Shown here in pieces: positions 63,434 through 64,000 of a DNA stretch of 64,000 nucleotides. The stretch is from Roseivivax halotolerans (GTDB lineage Bacteria; Pseudomonadota; Alphaproteobacteria; Rhodobacterales; Rhodobacteraceae), in NCBI RefSeq assembly GCF_900115815.1, contig NZ_FOXV01000013.1, positions 1 to 64,000 on the forward strand, read 5' to 3'. The notes under the pieces were generated by a model. That model saw only the letters and a program-made list of their open reading frames with translations, did no database searches and had not been told where the DNA came from. How positions within the stretch are numbered: position 1 is the first letter of the stretch; each line of letters starts with the position of its first letter. Position numbers and translations under genes: made by a program.

Positions 63434-63487
63434 CCTAATGACAGGGCACAAAGCTTTTGTGACGGCGACGTAACGGTTTTATGACAA
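63434..63487 (-). promoter_or_regulatory. Pho-box repeats upstream of pstS
   Basis: On the minus strand, TTGTCATAAAACCGTTACG (63469-63487) matches the Pho-box consensus at about 15 of 19 positions. CCGTCACAAAAG and CTGTCATTAGG follow, spaced about 11 bp (one helical turn) apart. This is the pattern bound by PhoB dimers. The repeats lie 70-125 bp upstream of the pstS start. Confidence 0.8.
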
Positions 63488-63639
63488 CCGAAGCTCACTT
63501 GGCGTCAAGCCGCGCTCACGATCCCGGCAGGCCTCTTCCGCCGCCCGCTGGAGACGCTAAGTGTTTTCAGGAACACATGCCGCAATCTTGACCCTAGGAG
63601 CCCGGAATTCCGCCCGGTTTCTTTGCTAGGATACATTTC

Positions 63640-64000
63640 ATGTTCCGCGATCTGACATATTGGGGTGCCGCCCTTCACGGCGGCGAACCTCTGAGCTTCC
63701 GGGCCTGGGCGGCGGATGCGCTGGTCAATATCGCAGGGCTGATTCTCGCTCTTGTCGGCGCCGGACTGCTTCTGGCGCAGGGAATCAGCGCCGGAAGCTC
63801 GGTCTTGACGATCCTCGCGCTATCGCTCTACTCGGCGGCGATGGTCGCGAGCTTCCTCGCCTCGCTCGTCTACAACTCAGGACCGTGGCACGAGGCGCGT
63901 CCGCTTCTGCGGCGGCTCGATCACGCGGCGATCTACATCAAGATCGCAGGGACCGGCACGCCCTTCGCGGCAATGATCGCAACGCCTTTCGCGCTCTCGA
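63640..64000 (+). CDS. Hemolysin III / TrhA (PAQR-type) membrane protein, 5' part
   Basis: The first 120 codons of a gene cut by the window end. It has hydrophobic helices (ALVNIAGLILALVGAGLLLA) and the PAQR/HlyIII signature ASLVYNSGPWHEARP then LLRRLDHAAIYIKIAGTGTP. The family includes Fe/Zn-type hydrolase-like membrane proteins concerned with membrane homeostasis. It is divergent from pstS. Confidence 0.85.
   Translation, partial: MFRDLTYWGAALHGGEPLSFRAWAADALVNIAGLILALVGAGLLLAQGISAGSSVLTILALSLYSAAMVASFLASLVYNSGPWHEARPLLRRLDHAAIYIKIAGTGTPFAAMIATPFALS

Overview
This 64 kb window is GC-rich, tightly packed chromosomal DNA from an alphaproteobacterium, most likely a member of the Rhodobacteraceae (Roseobacter/Paracoccus-like). 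That assignment rests on gene order and protein style: soxBDAG sarcosine oxidase, CcmI, a DUF1289/RuvX pair, PsuK-PsuG, an Fe-type superoxide dismutase and the pst-phoU-phoB block. It was not tested by any search. I see no rRNA, no convincing tRNA and no CRISPR array.

Region 1 (1-11.6 kb) is a zinc-starvation island. It opens with the tail of a COG0523 (CobW-type) GTPase, a DUF1826 protein and a small Arg-rich protein. A minus-strand operon follows: second COG0523 GTPase, cysS, yidD, thrS, then a frameshifted small gene. It is divergent from hisI (zinc ligand replaced), a ribD with a degenerate reductase half, and an 86-residue Cys protein. A near-perfect Zur box (6825-6842) lies between the two divergent arms. 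The block ends with znuB-znuC-zur facing znuA, with a weaker Zur-like site in between. The arrangement suggests a zinc-sparing back-up set next to its own regulator and importer.

Region 2 (11.9-28.0 kb) is mobile DNA. An IS91-type transposase with a companion tyrosine recombinase (about 11.9-14.3 kb) abuts a plasmid/ICE-type core on the minus strand: DUF736, a membrane protein, DUF2493, a Toprim primase-like protein and a ParB-like protein. Next comes a cargo block (MBL hydrolase, beta-propeller, MarR, LysE, Lrp, GNAT), a doubly broken DUF932 gene and an integrase sitting against the 5' end of dusA, a known integration hotspot. Two families of conserved leader sequence precede the core genes; one orphan copy lies upstream of marR, so the cargo appears spliced into the core. 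No relaxase or conjugation genes are visible.

Region 3 (28-46.7 kb) is mostly housekeeping: dusA, a short RTX-repeat protein, DUF1289, ruvX, ccmI, soxBDAG, sodB, a coupled pair of small stress-type genes, rarD, a LOG-family enzyme, a LysM protein, a LysR regulator divergent from glutaryl-CoA dehydrogenase, and a fused 2-oxoacid dehydrogenase E1. An ISNCY element with a 5-bp target duplication (46.7-48.2 kb) separates these from a LuxR-type regulator that has no luxI in view.

Region 4 (49.4-64 kb) holds rpsB-tsf, a HupE/UreJ-type membrane protein, psuK-psuG, DUF502, a Na+/Ca2+ exchanger-like protein, a patatin-like lipase and the phosphate operon pstS-pstC-pstA-pstB-phoU-phoB, with Pho-box repeats upstream and a strong hairpin after pstS. 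phoR is not adjacent. The window ends inside a hemolysin III/TrhA-type membrane protein gene.
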